A program made the position numbers and the translations under genes. The notes under the pieces were generated by a model. The model made no database searches, was not told the DNA's origin, and saw nothing but the letters and a program-made list of their open reading frames with translations. DNA of 5,202 nucleotides from Acidimicrobiia bacterium (GTDB lineage: Bacteria > Actinomycetota > Acidimicrobiia > UBA5794 > JAOTWH01): NCBI GenBank assembly GCA_029863035.1, contig JAOTWH010000158.1, positions 1 to 5,202 on the forward strand. The letters run 5' to 3'. Shown piece by piece: positions 1 to 4,670 of the stretch (position 1 is its first letter; each line of letters starts with the position of its first letter).

Positions 1-69
1 GGCACCGTCTTCTTGATTCTTGCGGTCGCCGCTGGCTTCGGAGCTGGGTACTACTTCCGTAGGTCGTAG
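1..69 (+). CDS. C-terminal end of a membrane-anchored protein (partial)
   Basis: The window opens inside a frame-1 reading frame that stops at TAG 67-69 and gives 22 residues. They form a hydrophobic stretch (VFLILAVAAGFGAG) followed by YYFRRS. This looks like a C-terminal transmembrane helix with small-residue packing and a short basic tail, so the tail is probably cytosolic. The body of the protein lies upstream of the window and the family cannot be named. No terminator-like hairpin follows the stop. Being in frame from the first base and ending in a plausible anchor supports a real gene, but 22 residues are weak evidence. Confidence 0.55.
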   Translation, partial: GTVFLILAVAAGFGAGYYFRRS

Positions 70-175
70 CTTCCACGAGCAGGGCCGGTCTACCTGGATC
101 ATCGATCTGCCGCCCAATCGCTCGTATCTCAAAGCGCCCGAGATCGGCACGTCTGCGCTCGGTTATGCGGGCGAT

Positions 176-224
176 CCTCTAGGAACATTCGTGAGCCGTC
201 GCCACTCTGCGTAGAGGTGTAGGG
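176..224 (+). repeat. Modular intergenic repeat, copy 1 (blocks A + C, no B)
   Basis: Block A (CCTCTAGGAACATTCGTGA, 176-194) is joined directly to block C (195-223, ending CTGCGTAGAGGTGTAGG). The roughly 32-base block B found in other copies is missing, and the junction falls exactly at a TGA that flanks B elsewhere. The last 20 bases of block C are identical to copy 2 at 2113-2132. The copy lies 32 bases before the mini-gene at 256 and probably supplies its promoter. Confidence 0.85.
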
Positions 225-225
225 T
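196..225 (+). promoter_or_regulatory. Candidate promoter inside repeat copy 1
   Basis: TAGGGT at 220-225 fits the actinobacterial -10 pattern TANNNT. The matching -35 position (CCGTCG, 196-201) is poor compared with CCGACA in copy 2. Transcription starting near 232 would give a leader of about 24 bases before the ATG at 256. The call rests on position and on the shared block C, not on a strong consensus. Confidence 0.3.
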
Positions 226-255
226 CCCCGAAGCGCTGGACCTGAGTAGGACTCC

Positions 256-375
256 ATGAGACGTTTGTTGAGCTTGGCGATGATCGCGGCAGTGTTGGTG
301 GTGGTGATACCGGTGGGATCAGCTGTGGCGGCGGACCCACCACGTGTTAGTCACAACAGGGAGCCAGACTCGTGA
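256..375 (+). CDS. 39-aa signal-peptide mini-protein coupled to the ABC ATPase
   Basis: The 39-residue product starts MRRLLSLAMIAAVLVVVIPV and continues to a signal-peptidase-like AVA-AD site near residue 26. A tail of only about 13 polar residues (DPPRVSHNREPDS) remains. The charge, hydrophobic core and AXA pattern match a Sec signal peptide and resemble those at 2186, 2911 and 3757. A modest ribosome site (GTAGGA) precedes the ATG. The stop TGA (373-375) overlaps the GTG start of the ABC ATPase as GTGA, the usual sign of translational coupling. It is either a real secreted micropeptide or leader, or the 5' stub of a secreted-protein gene whose remainder was replaced by the ABC pair. I do not recognise the tail. 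Confidence 0.5.
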   Translation: MRRLLSLAMIAAVLVVVIPVGSAVAADPPRVSHNREPDS

Positions 376-1295
376 TACCCCCAGAGGTCCAACATCCCCT
401 CGTCATCGAACATCTCACCAAGCGGTACGGCGACCACACCGTCGTCGACGACCTCAGCTTCACAGTCGAACCGGGCAGAGTCACCGGGTTTCTCGGCCCC
501 AACGGATCTGGCAAATCCACCACGATGAAGATGATGCTCGATCTCGCCACCGCTGATCGCGGGCGGGCAACGATCGGCGGACAGCGCTATCGGGAACTGG
601 AGGATCCGGCCCGCACGGTCGGCGCAATGATCGAGTCCGACGCCTTCCACCCCGGCCGAAGCGGCCGCAACCATCTGCGAATTCTGGCCGACGCAACCGG
701 CATCCCCCATCGCCGGGTCGATGAGATCCTCGAAGAAGTCGGCCTGACCGACGCCGCTCGCCGCCACGCAGGCGCCTACTCCCTTGGTATGCGGCAACGT
801 CTCGGACTCGCCACTGCCCTTCTCGGTGGGCCGCCGGTTCTTATCCTCGACGAACCAGGGAACGGCCTCGACCCGGAAGGCATCCGGACTCTTCGCGATC
901 GGCTCCGGGCCCAAGCCTCCGGCGGTGGCACCGTGTTCGTGTCGAGCCATCTCCTGGCCGAAGTCGAACAGCTCACCGACGACGTCATTGTCATCAACGA
1001 CGGCCGGCTCGTCACACAGGGATCACTGGCCGAGCTCCAACGGGCCGCATCGCTGGTGCGGACCACCGACCCAGGGCGACTCGCTGTCGTGCTCGAACAG
1101 GCCGGCGCAGCCACCGAGGCTCACGGTCCCGACAGCCTCATCGTTCGGGGTATGCCAATCGACGAAATCGGCGAGCGAGCCTTCACCACCGGGATCGCCC
1201 TCCACGAACTCTCACCGCAGGCAGGATCACTCGAAGAGCTCTTCCTCAACTGGACCACCACCCCATCTGTCGACCAGGAGGCCATCCAGCGATGA
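372..1295 (+). CDS. ABC transporter ATP-binding protein, BcrA/DrrA-like
   Basis: This is the cytosolic ATPase subunit of an ABC-2-type exporter, 307 residues, a normal length for the drug/bacitracin-resistance subfamily. Walker A is GPNGSGKST (residues 42-50). The Q-loop region reads GAMIESDAFHPGRSGRN (84-100), the BcrA-type layout. The signature is YSLGMRQRLGLA (136-147), Walker B is VLILDE (156-161, catalytic E161), the D-loop is GLDP (165-168) and the switch histidine is H193 in SSHLLAEVE. The C-terminal part (about 222-307, ending in SLEELFLNWT) is typical of the subfamily. The GTG start at 372 is supported by AGGGAG at 358-363, eight bases upstream, and by the GTGA overlap with the mini-gene before it. 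The permease start overlaps its stop. Family membership is secure; the exported substrate is not visible. Its strongly C-ending codons differ from the small genes around it. Confidence 0.95.
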   Translation: MIPPEVQHPLVIEHLTKRYGDHTVVDDLSFTVEPGRVTGFLGPNGSGKSTTMKMMLDLATADRGRATIGGQRYRELEDPARTVGAMIESDAFHPGRSGRNHLRILADATGIPHRRVDEILEEVGLTDAARRHAGAYSLGMRQRLGLATALLGGPPVLILDEPGNGLDPEGIRTLRDRLRAQASGGGTVFVSSHLLAEVEQLTDDVIVINDGRLVTQGSLAELQRAASLVRTTDPGRLAVVLEQAGAATEAHGPDSLIVRGMPIDEIGERAFTTGIALHELSPQAGSLEELFLNWTTTPSVDQEAIQR

Positions 1296-2038
1296 CCATG
1301 ACCCGACTCATCCGATCTGAGCTCCGCAAGCTCACCACCACCAAGATGCCCTGGGCCTTCCTCGCCGTGCTCGCCGTACTCGCGGGCATCAACGCAATCG
1401 CCGTCATCGCAGGGACCGACATGGACGGCAGCAAAGCGTTCATCGCCACCGAAGCCGACCAACAGTCCCTCATGGCGTTCGCCGCCAACGCACTAGCGAT
1501 CGCCGGGCTGTTCGGCGCCATCGGCGTAGCCCGCGAATATGGACACCACACCGTCGTCCCCACCTTCCTCGCCTCACCTCGGAGATATCGAGCAGTGCTC
1601 GCCCAACTCGGTGCCATTGCCGTCAGCGGTGGGGTCCTCGGCCTCGTCGGCGCCGGACTCACCGCCGCCGCCGTCGCCTTCTCCCTACCGACCACCGACT
1701 ACGGCTTCCTCGTCTCGGCCGGCAATGTGACCCAGGTACTCGCCGCCTCGGCGTTCGCTGGAGCCGCTGGAGCCGTCCTCGGCGCCGGGATTGGTTCTCT
1801 AGTGCGCAATGTTGGCGGAGCTGTCACCGGGGCAGTACTCGCCCTGTTCATTGCGCCACCGCTCGTCGTGCAGCTGGCCAGCGACACCGCATCGTGGATG
1901 CCCAGCATCCTCGCCAACGTCGTCTCCGGCGTTGGCAACGAAGTCAGCCAACCCGCCGCCGTCGCCGCAATCGCCGCCTGGGCAGTCGTCCCCGCCGCCA
2001 TCGGCTTGATCGCCGTCCAACGCCGAGACGTCGTCTAA
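1292..2038 (+). CDS. ABC-2-type transporter permease
   Basis: This is the integral membrane partner of the ATPase just upstream, 248 residues. Six hydrophobic segments are visible at about 20-41, 60-80, 103-131, 147-170, 173-196 and 221-243, the standard ABC-2 half-transporter layout. The N-terminus RLIRSELRKLTTTK is the usual basic amphipathic lead-in. After helix 2 comes EYGHHTVVPTFLASPRR (82-98), matching the cytosolic E-x(n)-T-x-PRR loop of this family. The ATG at 1292 is preceded by AGGAGG (1276-1281, ten bases away) and overlaps the ATPase stop as ATGA; the ATG at 1298 is less well placed. The two subunits should form an exporter for a small lipophilic or peptide compound. No strong terminator follows, only the small dyad CGCTGACAGCG at 2045-2055. 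Confidence 0.92.
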   Translation: MTMTRLIRSELRKLTTTKMPWAFLAVLAVLAGINAIAVIAGTDMDGSKAFIATEADQQSLMAFAANALAIAGLFGAIGVAREYGHHTVVPTFLASPRRYRAVLAQLGAIAVSGGVLGLVGAGLTAAAVAFSLPTTDYGFLVSAGNVTQVLAASAFAGAAGAVLGAGIGSLVRNVGGAVTGAVLALFIAPPLVVQLASDTASWMPSILANVVSGVGNEVSQPAAVAAIAAWAVVPAAIGLIAVQRRDVV

Positions 2039-2073
2039 CCCCAACGCTGACAGCGACCGACCCGAGTCCACAG

Positions 2074-2134
2074 CCTGGCACACCAGGGCGTGACCTCGGC
2101 TGAGCCGACACCACTCTGCGTAGAGGTGTAGGTT
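2074..2134 (+). repeat. Modular intergenic repeat, copy 2 (blocks B + C)
   Basis: Block B (2074-2103, from CCTGGCACACC to GGCTGA) is followed by block C (2104-2132). Block A is absent. Here the start of B is a perfect small palindrome (CCTGG, loop CACA, CCAGG; 2074-2087), which the other copies have lost. Block C contains a bulged inverted repeat (ACAC...CTCT / AGAG-GTGT around 2109-2129) and ends in a candidate -10 box. The copy separates the ABC operon from the secreted-protein gene at 2186. Confidence 0.9.
2105..2134 (+). promoter_or_regulatory. Candidate promoter inside repeat copy 2
   Basis: CCGACA (2105-2110, four of six matches to TTGACA) and TAGGTT (2129-2134, TANNNT type) are 18 bases apart, an acceptable sigma-70-type spacing. 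Initiation near 2141 would give a leader of about 45 bases for the gene at 2186, with a strong hairpin at its extreme 5' end. The match is moderate and no start site has been measured. Confidence 0.45.
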
Positions 2135-2144
2135 CGAGACCATC

Positions 2145-2161
2145 GACCCCCAAAGGGGGTC
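2145..2161 (+). promoter_or_regulatory. 5'-leader hairpin of the secreted-protein gene
   Basis: GACCCCC (2145-2151), loop AAA and GGGGGTC (2155-2161) form a perfect 7-bp stem. It lies just after the predicted transcription start and ten bases before the Shine-Dalgarno. It has no U-tract, so it is more likely a 5' stabilising or folding element than a terminator. Confidence 0.45.
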
Positions 2162-2185
2162 ATCTGGGAAAGGGGAGGTTTCGGG

Positions 2186-2695
2186 ATGCGATATCGAAGA
2201 CTTCTCGGGGCGTTGATCGCCATCGTGATGTTGATGGCCTTTGCGGCTCCGGTGAACGCTGTGCCGAAGAGCGGAGAGACGGGCAACAAGTTTGTCGTTT
2301 CCTTTGCTGACCCACCCGAGGTCGTGGACTGCGAAGGAGGAGTTGAACTCTCCGTCACTTTTGAAGGGTGGATTCAGTTCCAAAACGCCGACGGATTCAA
2401 AGGTGAGAACAACCGGAATCTAGAACTCACCGTGTATCACATCAATGGGACCTACTCCAACGCCGACGGTGACACCTGGGTCTGGCGAGACCGTGGACCC
2501 GACCATGTCTACATCGACAATGATGGACTTTTGATCCTCACCATCACTGGCCGGTCGGAGGTCAACATCATCGGACACCTCGTGATCAACCTCGACACCT
2601 TCGAGATTGTTCGTCAAGCGGGTCAGAACCCGTTCGGCGGTGACCCGTTCGAGAATACGCCGGACGACTTCGCGTGCGAGACGCTCGGCGGCTAG
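2186..2695 (+). CDS. Secreted beta-rich protein of unknown function
   Basis: The product is 169 residues. A Sec signal peptide (MRYRR, hydrophobic LLGALIAIVMLMAFAAP, cleavage after VNA at residue 25) leaves a mature domain of about 144 residues. That domain has alternating polar/hydrophobic strand-like segments, for example LELTVYHINGTYS and GLLILTITGRSEVNIIGHLVINL. Two cysteines (C50 and C164, near the ends of the mature part) could form one disulfide closing the domain. The layout resembles small exported actinobacterial hypothetical proteins with an NGT...DG...TG(R) strand pattern; this is from memory, not a search. AGGGGAGG at 2171-2178 sits seven bases before the ATG. The gene is a single unit with its own candidate promoter and terminator. 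Function is unknown; an extracellular ligand-binding or structural role is only a guess. Confidence 0.85.
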   Translation: MRYRRLLGALIAIVMLMAFAAPVNAVPKSGETGNKFVVSFADPPEVVDCEGGVELSVTFEGWIQFQNADGFKGENNRNLELTVYHINGTYSNADGDTWVWRDRGPDHVYIDNDGLLILTITGRSEVNIIGHLVINLDTFEIVRQAGQNPFGGDPFENTPDDFACETLGG

Positions 2696-2710
2696 CGCCG
2701 TAGGACCACG

Positions 2711-2744
2711 AAAGGGACCCCTCGCTCCGGCGGGGGTCCCTTTT
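2711..2744 (+). terminator. Rho-independent terminator T1
   Basis: AAAGGGACCCC (2711-2721) pairs perfectly with GGGGTCCCTTT (2733-2743) around an 11-base loop, and the 3' arm ends in TTTT (2741-2744). It begins 15 bases after the stop of the gene at 2186. Its inner stem GGGACCCC/GGGGTCCC and loop GCTCCGGC recur at 4116 and 4867. Confidence 0.88.
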
Positions 2745-2754
2745 CGCGTCTAGT

Positions 2755-2810
2755 CCTCTAATAACATTCGTGAACCCTGGCACACCTGGGCGTGACCTCG
2801 CCAGGGTCAG
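2755..2810 (+). repeat. Modular intergenic repeat, copy 3 (blocks A + B)
   Basis: Block A (2755-2773, with the variant CTCTAATAACATTCG) and block B (from 2774) follow terminator T1 after ten bases. Block C is missing. At the 3' end B changes to CCAGGGTCA, the inverted complement of its own start (TGA, one extra A, CCCTGG at 2771-2780), so this copy can fold into a nine-pair hairpin with one bulge. Confidence 0.88.
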
Positions 2811-2815
2811 ATGGA

Positions 2816-2855
2816 AGATGCCTCCAAATGACCGAAGCCTCTGGCTGAATTGCCC
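2816..2855 (+). repeat. Upstream block D, copy 1
   Basis: This 40-base segment begins AGATGCCTCC and contains AAGCCTCTGGC. It aligns with 5010-5048 with roughly 80 percent identity, including an exact 11-base core. Both copies lie downstream of an A+B repeat and upstream of a gene start, so block D appears to be a further shared leader part. Confidence 0.6.
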
Positions 2856-2871
2856 TGAATTGCCCTGAATG
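2845..2871 (+). repeat. 10-bp tandem repeat in the leader of the 2911 gene
   Basis: CTGAATTGCC occurs twice in tandem and a third partial copy (CTGAATG) follows. It ends 40 bases before the ATG at 2911. It could be slippage-derived, or a direct-repeat regulator site. Confidence 0.75.
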
Positions 2872-2910
2872 GGCCACCCTTGGTGCAAGAGAGGGGAGAG
2901 GAGGTTCCTA

Positions 2911-3414
2911 ATGCGCAAGCTCATGTTGCTGGTGCTTGTCGTGGTGTTGTTGGGGTTAGCGGCTGTACCGGTCACGGCCGGATCGGATCGGCCGTTCAAG
3001 GCAAAGGCGGACTTGGTGTCGTCGATCGGACCCGTGCCGAATCCCCAATGCGGCGATCCCGCGGCGGGATTTCTCGGTGTAGAGGAGGTATGGGAGGGGA
3101 CCGGGACCCATCTCGGCCGGTTCCACGAGTTCAGCACCCTGTGTCTCGATGTCAGAGATTTCAATCCACCGACACAGCCCCTGACTCCTTTCAAGGTGTA
3201 CGGGAAGTCCGTCGCCGCCAACGGTGACGAACTCACCTTCTTCGCGGAAGGGATCTTCAACGTACTTACCTGCGAAATCACCGGTGGAGGGTTCGAATTT
3301 ACTGGAGGAACGGGGAGATTCCAGTCGGTGGAGGGATCTGGAACGACTGCCTTCGTGCGCGACTCGCAATGCAACGCCTCGGCATTGCGCCACACGGGCG
3401 TGATCTCCTATTGA
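2911..3414 (+). CDS. Secreted beta-barrel-like protein with four cysteines
   Basis: The product is 167 residues with a Sec signal peptide (MRKLMLLVLVVVLLGLAAVP, cleavage after VTA at residue 23). The mature part contains GTGTHLGRF (63-71), AANGDELTFF (102-111) and FTGGTGRF (130-137). This order is familiar from exported hypothetical proteins with an allene-oxide-cyclase/dirigent-like small beta-barrel; that likeness is recalled, not searched. C47, C78, C121 and C154 could form two disulfides. The ATG at 2911 is preferred over one 42 bases upstream: AGGAGG (2899-2904) is six bases before it and it puts the signal peptide at the N-terminus. Unlike the gene before it, it lacks the shared terminator. 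Function is unknown; export is well supported. Confidence 0.85.
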   Translation: MRKLMLLVLVVVLLGLAAVPVTAGSDRPFKAKADLVSSIGPVPNPQCGDPAAGFLGVEEVWEGTGTHLGRFHEFSTLCLDVRDFNPPTQPLTPFKVYGKSVAANGDELTFFAEGIFNVLTCEITGGGFEFTGGTGRFQSVEGSGTTAFVRDSQCNASALRHTGVISY

Positions 3415-3603
3415 TGCTGGAGGGTTGTTGGATTCAAGAAGTCCGTCATTGAGCCACCTGTCTGAAAGCCCGAAGAACAAATAAGCACGCCCAACCTTTC
3501 CCGAAAAGGCGTACAAGATGGAAGCGGCCTAGGCAGGTCCAGGCTCACCCTCGAATATTCTTCGATGCCGATAAGTCCCCTCCCCCGGCTGTCTAGGCAA
3601 GCG

Positions 3604-3639
3604 GTGAAACTGGCACACCGGGGCGTGGCCTCGCCTGAG
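3604..3639 (+). repeat. Modular intergenic repeat, copy 4 (block B only)
   Basis: GTGAAACTGGCACACCGGGG continuing to CTCGCCTGAG matches block B, with GTGGCC in place of GTGACC, a variant shared with copy 5. Only a trace of A (GTGAA) is present and C is absent. It shows that B can exist by itself, about 118 bases before the gene at 3757. Confidence 0.8.
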
Positions 3640-3702
3640 GGCAAAGCACTCATCGCGGTCGCTGCACCGCGCACCGCAGAGTGGTCGTTCGGCTCTAGCG
3701 GA

Positions 3703-3728
3703 GTGAGCACGGGTGGTGCCACCCTCAC
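3703..3728 (+). promoter_or_regulatory. Bulged hairpin in the 3757 gene leader
   Basis: GGGTG (3711-3715) pairs with CACCC (3720-3724), and GTGA (3703-3706) with TCAC (3725-3728), leaving a GCAC bulge. It lies 18 bases before the Shine-Dalgarno. The 3' arm belongs to the leader segment shared with 5077-5107, where the 5' arm is absent. Confidence 0.4.
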
Positions 3729-3750
3729 GACAAGTCGCTACGGGGAGGAG
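3719..3750 (+). repeat. Shared leader segment with Shine-Dalgarno, copy 1
   Basis: CCACCCTCAC, then four bases, then AGTCGCTACGGGGAGG matches 5077-5107 except in the short middle. The segment ends in the ribosome site (AGGAG 3746-3750, six bases before the ATG at 3757). Confidence 0.82.
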
Positions 3751-3756
3751 TAGACG

Positions 3757-4083
3757 ATGAAGCGACTACTACTAATCGTGTTGGTGGTGGCCCTGATGAT
3801 GTTGGGCTTGATGCCCGCAGGTGCGCAGGCAAAGAAGCCGTTGGACGTGGACTGCGACCTGCTCGCGACCACCATTACGAACGTGTCTGACGACACCGGC
3901 CTCTTCGCCGATGTTTCTGTGGGTCAACTTTTGCACGCAGCCAAGAAGGATCCTGTCGTGTTCCCGCTACTGAACGGTCTGCTCTTTGCATACTCTGGCG
4001 AGGTGATCAGCTTTGACTCTGTCTCACAGGGGGTGACCACCATCGCTAAGTGCGGCCTCGTTAAGCATCTGATTGATGCGTGA
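3757..4083 (+). CDS. Small secreted protein of unknown function, two cysteines
   Basis: The product is 108 residues. The signal peptide (MKRLLLIVLVVALMMLGLMP, cleavage after AQA at residue 25) leaves a mature protein of about 83 residues. Two cysteines, C33 (DVDCDLL) and C99 (AKCGLV), lie near the two ends of the mature domain and could form one disulfide. Segments such as VSVGQLLHAAKK and PLLNGLLFAY suggest a mainly helical fold, unlike the beta-rich proteins at 2186 and 2911. AGGAG sits six bases before the ATG. The gene ends 32 bases before terminator T2. I do not recognise the family. A GTG overlapping its stop opens a further frame that runs through the terminator and is not a credible gene. 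Confidence 0.82.
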   Translation: MKRLLLIVLVVALMMLGLMPAGAQAKKPLDVDCDLLATTITNVSDDTGLFADVSVGQLLHAAKKDPVVFPLLNGLLFAYSGEVISFDSVSQGVTTIAKCGLVKHLIDA

Positions 4084-4115
4084 TTCAGCGCGACTGGCGA
4101 TCAGACGCTATGAAC

Positions 4116-4141
4116 GGGACCCCTGCTCCGGCGGGGGTCCC
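4116..4141 (+). terminator. Terminator-like hairpin T2
   Basis: GGGACCCC (4116-4123) pairs with GGGGTCCC (4134-4141) around loop TGCTCCGGCG. The 26 bases are identical to T3 at 4867. Only TT follows, so U-tract support is weak, but the position 32 bases after a stop codon and its recurrence support termination. Confidence 0.72.
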
Positions 4142-4349
4142 TTCGGTGCCACCGAATACTGAAATCGCGGGATTGCCACGCAGGCCCTCAGCCTCCTCAC
4201 CCCGTACGCCTTTGCGACTTTCGACCTTCGTAGGTTGCAGGCCTCGGTGTTCGGCTGGAATCCGGCTTCAGGTCGAGTTCTCGAGAAGTGTTGATACGTG
4301 TTCGAAGGGCGACTACGTGGCGCTGTCCTTAAGGAGGACGAGGTCACTG

Positions 4350-4391
4350 ATGAGACTCTGGTATGGATTAGAGCGACCAGACGACCTCTAG
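4350..4391 (+). CDS. Possible 13-codon leader peptide
   Basis: ATG at 4350 encodes MRLWYGLERPDDL and stops at TAG 4389-4391. The reason to mention it is the perfect AAGGAGG at 4331-4337, twelve bases upstream, which is rather far. The motif lies in the palindrome TCCTTAAGGA (4326-4335), so the ribosome site could be masked. The stop falls in a stray CTCTAGG, the same heptamer that starts block A. It may be a leader peptide, a gene remnant, or chance. Confidence 0.2.
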   Translation: MRLWYGLERPDDL

Positions 4392-4408
4392 GCATCAGTT
4401 TCGCGCGC

Positions 4409-4476
4409 CCTCTAGGAACATTCGTCAACCCTGGGACACCGGGGCGTGGCCTCGCCTGAGCCGACACCACTCGGCG
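4409..4476 (+). repeat. Modular intergenic repeat, copy 5 (A + B + start of C)
   Basis: Block A (4409-4427, CGTCA instead of CGTGA), block B (4428-4459, with GGGACACCGGGG and GTGGCC variants) and the first 17 bases of C (4460-4476) are present. The promoter-like end of C has diverged and there is no TAGGNT. It is one of two copies showing the order A-B-C. Confidence 0.9.
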
Positions 4477-4496
4477 TTCGCCACTCAGCCTGCCGC

Positions 4497-4519
4497 GCGG
4501 ACGGATTCTGATCCGCCGC
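4497..4519 (+). repeat. Nine-pair hairpin with one bulged A
   Basis: Arms GCGG plus CGGAT (4497-4506, with A4501 bulged) pair with ATCCG plus CCGC (4511-4519) around loop TCTG. No U-tract follows, so termination is doubtful. It may be an operator or an RNA fold upstream of the microprotein gene. Confidence 0.45.
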
Positions 4520-4524
4520 TGTCC

Positions 4525-4550
4525 AGCCGACTCATTCCCGCTCCTGAGCC
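4525..4550 (+). repeat. 26-bp direct repeat, left copy
   Basis: AGCCGACTCATTCCC continues to TGAGCC and matches 4758-4783 at 24 of 26 positions. The pair brackets the microprotein gene with a 233-base period. It shares AGCCGAC with the start of block C. Confidence 0.85.
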
Positions 4551-4628
4551 TTCCACGTCCGTAGGCCGCTAGGTCATAGTCCACTCATCGTGAAGCGGAT
4601 ACATTCGCGGCAAGGAGAGGAGAAGCAC

Positions 4629-4670
4629 ATGAGGAGAAGGTTGCGAGCAATGAGGAGAAGGCTGCGAGCA
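4629..4670 (+). repeat. 21-bp tandem duplication within the microprotein gene
   Basis: Bases 4629-4649 and 4650-4670 are identical apart from T4644/C4665, a synonymous Leu change (TTG/CTG). The unit is in frame and includes the start codon, so it duplicates a basic heptad at the N-terminus. Confidence 0.92.

Larger units (their letters stand above)
3415..3756 (+). other. Intergenic stretch with repeat copy 4 and leader of the 3757 gene
   Basis: No convincing gene on either strand. The first half holds only small dyads: CCTTT/AAAGG (3495-3509) and the palindromes GCCTAGGC (3528-3535) and TCGAA...TTCGA (3552-3566). No U-tract terminator is seen after the 2911 gene. The second half carries repeat copy 4, a leader hairpin at 3703-3728 and a leader segment shared with 5077-5107. 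I could not find a clear promoter. Confidence 0.6.
4084..4628 (+). other. Intergenic stretch before the microprotein gene
   Basis: It contains terminator T2, an unexplained segment 4142-4399, repeat copy 5, a hairpin at 4497-4519, the first 26-bp direct repeat and the ribosome site of the 4629 gene. The only possible gene is a 13-codon frame at 4350. No tRNA or other recognisable structural RNA was found. Confidence 0.6.

Noticed and set aside
20..214. 64-codon frame near the left edge
   Set aside because: It overlaps the in-frame membrane anchor at 1-69 in another frame, runs into repeat copy 1 and lacks a ribosome site.
256..2038. Bacteriocin precursor with its dedicated ABC exporter
   Set aside because: The mini-protein has a Sec signal rather than a double-glycine leader, the ATPase lacks a peptidase domain, and no modification enzymes are present.
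2039..2073. CGCTGACAGCG dyad as terminator of the ABC operon
   Set aside because: The stem is five pairs with a one-base loop, which cannot fold well, and no U-tract follows.
2869..2910. Earlier ATG for the 2911 gene
   Set aside because: It would put a polar cysteine-containing extension before the signal peptide and bury the AGGAGG site inside the gene.
2586..3395. Long minus-strand frame covering the 2911 gene, and a similar one at 4108-4584
   Set aside because: Both read through terminators and the repeat; a recurring RPGVPG-TNV string is only block B translated backwards. No ribosome site and the real genes lie on the other strand.
4196..4290. Possible tRNA-like arms (GGCTGGAATCCGGC region)
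   Set aside because: No cloverleaf with acceptor stem, anticodon arm and proper T-loop could be assembled.
4080..4391. Plus-strand frame starting GTG at the stop of the 3757 gene
   Set aside because: It runs through terminator T2 and has a low-complexity, Pro/Arg/Ser-rich product without recognisable features. The GTGA overlap is probably chance.
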